From contig CM060846.1 of the NCBI GenBank assembly GCA_030762175.1, forward strand, positions 182,688,541-182,752,540: DNA of 64,000 bases. The letters are read 5' to 3'. The notes under the pieces were generated by a model. The model did not search any database. It was given only the letters and a program-made list of their open reading frames with translations, and was not told the origin of the DNA. Source of the DNA: Metallyticus violacea (lineage: Eukaryota; Arthropoda; Insecta; Mantodea; Metallyticidae). A program made the translations under genes and the position numbers. Positions 61,558 through 64,000 of the stretch are shown here, in pieces (the stretch's first letter is position 1; every line of letters starts with the position of its first letter).

Positions 61558-62833
61558 CAGTGAGACACAAAAGTCGCTTGATACATCAGAAAAGTAACTT
61601 TATTTTGAAAATCATAAACATGGACAATATATATATTTGAGTAAAACTTCTAATTATTACCTTCATTGCGTTAAACACATTTACATTATTTGTGTATTTA
61701 TTTCACTAAATTTTAGTACTCCAAAGAAAACAAGATTGATTTAAACAAGCTTTCGTGCTAAAACTGTTGTATTTTATCCCAAATGTTCAAATTTACTTGA
61801 AGACAGTGTCCCACTCCATTTCGAGATTCATCTCTTTGGTGCTAAAGCGTTACTGGTGGAATATGCTCAATATCATGGGTTATCCTGCGTTTAAGATCAC
61901 TCTGAGATTCTGGCTCTGCCTGGAAAACGCGCTGTTCAACATACCCGCAGAAAAAATTAACAGAAGTGACGTCTTGTAATCGTGAGGGCCTTAACTGAGG
62001 TCCACCTTTTCAAATCCATTGCAAACTAAACATTTTATCTAATTTCCGGCGAACCGAAGGACTTATAGGAAGATAGGTCATTCGTCACTGAAGAGAACAT
62101 TTTGAAGAAATGATTGGTAATTTTGCAAATACTGTGAAATCCAGTTGCAATATGCTACACTCTTCTGTGGATCCGTTTCCTGCATTTTGTACCAACGCTG
62201 TATTTTGTAGGGTTGGTTTCAATATTTTGCGAACAAATTCCCTACTGATTCCATTCTCTGGAGAAACATAGTACACCGAACTTTTAGGGCGGTAGCAATA
62301 GCAGTCTTCTGTCTTGCACACTAATGTTTTCTTACATTTGTCTTTAAATTTGATACAGTCAGAGTTTACGGATGTCAGGATAGCGACGAAGAAATTCGGC
62401 AGCAGCTTCTCTTATTGACCTATGATTGTCCCCACAGATCAATATTAATTCATTCGTTCTTTAATAGTCAACAAAGTTCTTTCAGATATCATTCAATAAC
62501 TTCTCACGATAATGAAGGAAATAAAACATGGTTTAGTAATAGCTCTGTTTTTTTCCGTGACCTACTTCATTGCTTGCATTAAAACAAACATTTGAAGGAG
62601 ACAAAACATAGTTTAGTATTAACTCTTTTTCATGGCCATTGCTTACATTACAAGTAATAAGCATTTGAACATTTTGAAAATATGCCGTAGAGTGCAAAAC
62701 AGTTTTAACACGAAAGTTTGTTTTAAGCCAACCTTGTTTTCTTTTCAGTACTAAACAACAACGAAATAAACAAATAATGTAATAAAATTGCATTGTGTTT
62801 AATGCAATGAAAAAGTAATTATTAGACGCTCTG

Positions 62834-62910
<77 letters not shown>

Positions 62911-62966
62911 AGGATTTTCAAATTGAGTTACTTTTCCCATATGATAAGCGATTTTGTGTCACACAG
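61558..62966 (-). mobile_element. Tc1/mariner element, TIRs and TA duplication, decayed transposase
   Basis: A 1,409-bp element flanked by TA. Left tip CAGTGAGACACAAAAGTCGC and, reversed, right tip CTGTGTGACACAAAATCGCT are inverted repeats. Reverse-strand coding blocks in order: LILICGDNHRSIREAAAEFL with RRYPDIRKL (about 62450-62370, N-terminal HTH of the DUF4817 type), SPENGISREFVRKILK (about 62275-62228), YLQNYQSFLQNVLFSDE (about 62132-62082, first catalytic aspartate), then directly VNFFCGYVEQRVFQAEPESQ with SDLKRRITHDIEHIPP (about 61963-61855). The block with the second aspartate is missing and the third is Asn (VNFFCG where LDFFLWG is usual). Frameshifts separate the parts. A 5' leader of about 500 bp contains the AT/GT microsatellite. 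Confidence 0.85.
62838..62908. repeat. Compound (AT)n(GT)n microsatellite inside the element
   Basis: About 16 AT units pass directly into about 19 GT units. It lies within the leader of the Tc1/mariner element, so it arose after, or with, that insertion. Confidence 0.97.
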
Positions 62967-64000
62967 TATACACATAAAAAGAGGTCTTCTGTAATGCTGG
63001 AAGCTATAATACCAAGATTATTTATGTCCAGACTCTTATGTCCAAAACTATTTATGTCCAGACTCTTCTAACATATTTAGATGTTGCAATATTATAGGCA
63101 GAAAGCCATTACTGAACTTCCAGTGTGTCTGTTAGGTTTTGTTTCTCTTTACGCCCTGTGTTTATTTTTATATACTTATTTGATAGAAAATGTCAATAAG
63201 CCAAGAAAATATCTGAAACATCCAAACAATTCGTGACCTGAATATGGCGAACTAATTTTAAAGTTTCAGAAAAGATATTCCACACCAATTGAGGAACGTT
63301 GTTGAACATATTTTGGGCGTAGCGCTGATGATTTTGATAAAACAATTGGCTCTCAAATGTATGTCACGTTTCAAGTGCAAGGATTTTTACTGGATGATCA
63401 AATGGTACACATCATATGCAATTTGCAATTCTTAAGATTTGTTGGAAACCGAAGATCCATTCAAATGACAATTATTCCTGTTTAACTAACATTAGAGGAT
63501 TCACTTCAAAACAAAATATTCCAATTTGCCATCTACAAAGAGGCTTGTATTATGTAATGCAGAGAAATTGCAAGACCTTAATTGAGAACTCTGACTCTGA
63601 CCTAGAATAAGAAACAGACAAGAGAAGTGATCCTGCATTAGAAACAAGTTGTTTATCAGAGCCTCGCTTATTAACTAAAGAAAACCTTAATGATATTATT
63701 TTGGATTTAAACTAGCATAAAGATAAATTTACACACAATTAAAAGCACACGAACGCACAATCACTCGCTGACAAAGCTTCCTTCAAAGTAACTACAAACG
63801 GCTACCCGTACATGTATATTACGGCCTTGACGACTGACTTCTGTCACCCGTTTTAACTCTATGTATAAACCAAGTTTTATGATAAAGAGCTAATTTGGCA
63901 TTAAATGGTTCGAAACAATATTACTGGAACATAAAATCTGACATAGAGAGCCCAACATGCTATTACTAAATTTATTTTAATTGGCCAAAAAACGTAATTA
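62967..64000. other. No gene recognised
   Basis: AT-rich. A short direct repeat, CTTATGTCCA-type (63025-63066, with TATTTATGTCCAGACTCTT twice), is the only local structure. A 64-codon forward frame at 63416-63610 ends ENSDSDLE and is unassigned. Confidence 0.5.

Overview
This is repeat-dense, AT-rich DNA from a eukaryotic nuclear genome. The repeats point to an arthropod: an R1-clade LINE, mariner and Tc1-like transposases, a hAT-like transposase relic and several tRNA-derived SINE families. I cannot name the species. I see no intact host protein gene, no rRNA, no functional tRNA and no CRISPR array. Nearly all short open frames are repeat interiors, antisense shadows or chance.

Layout. 0-5 kb: an unassigned decayed frame at the left edge, a possible reverse-strand LINE 3' end, and a jockey/CR1-type LINE relic (1965-3505). 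6-17 kb: many SINEs, a long hairpin with a hammerhead-like core (7651-7818), three Tc1/mariner deletion relics (9525-9850, 10879-11387, 16545-17229), a ~340-bp inverted repeat pair carrying a small cysteine-rich frame (11562-13119), and a relic of a DNC-GQNKN transposon protein (13357-13810). 17-23 kb: almost featureless. 23.3-24.4 kb and 30.6-31.8 kb: two decayed mariner transposases. 34.7-35.6 kb: reverse-strand hAT-like transposase. 36.9 kb: a 60-bp exon-like block. 43.8-44.7 kb: a LINE RT fragment split by a SINE. 48.5-53.1 kb: an R1-clade LINE interrupted by a 1.1-kb terminal-inverted-repeat element. 53-59.8 kb: microsatellites and a near-perfect 84-bp duplication. 59.8-63 kb: SINEs and a TA-flanked 1.4-kb Tc1/mariner element.

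Three SINE families recur. SINE-A (15 copies) has a tRNA-Ser/Leu-like head and two tail types. SINE-B (5 copies) has a tRNA-Glu/Gly-like head. SINE-C (2 copies) has a weaker tRNA-like head. Several have exact 10-13 bp target-site duplications, so LINE-mediated insertion is clear. The window reads as intergenic or long-intron sequence made by successive, sometimes nested, insertions. The only candidate host sequence is the small exon-like block at 36880-36939. All family assignments were made by eye, without database searches; the family names (SINE-A/B/C) are mine.
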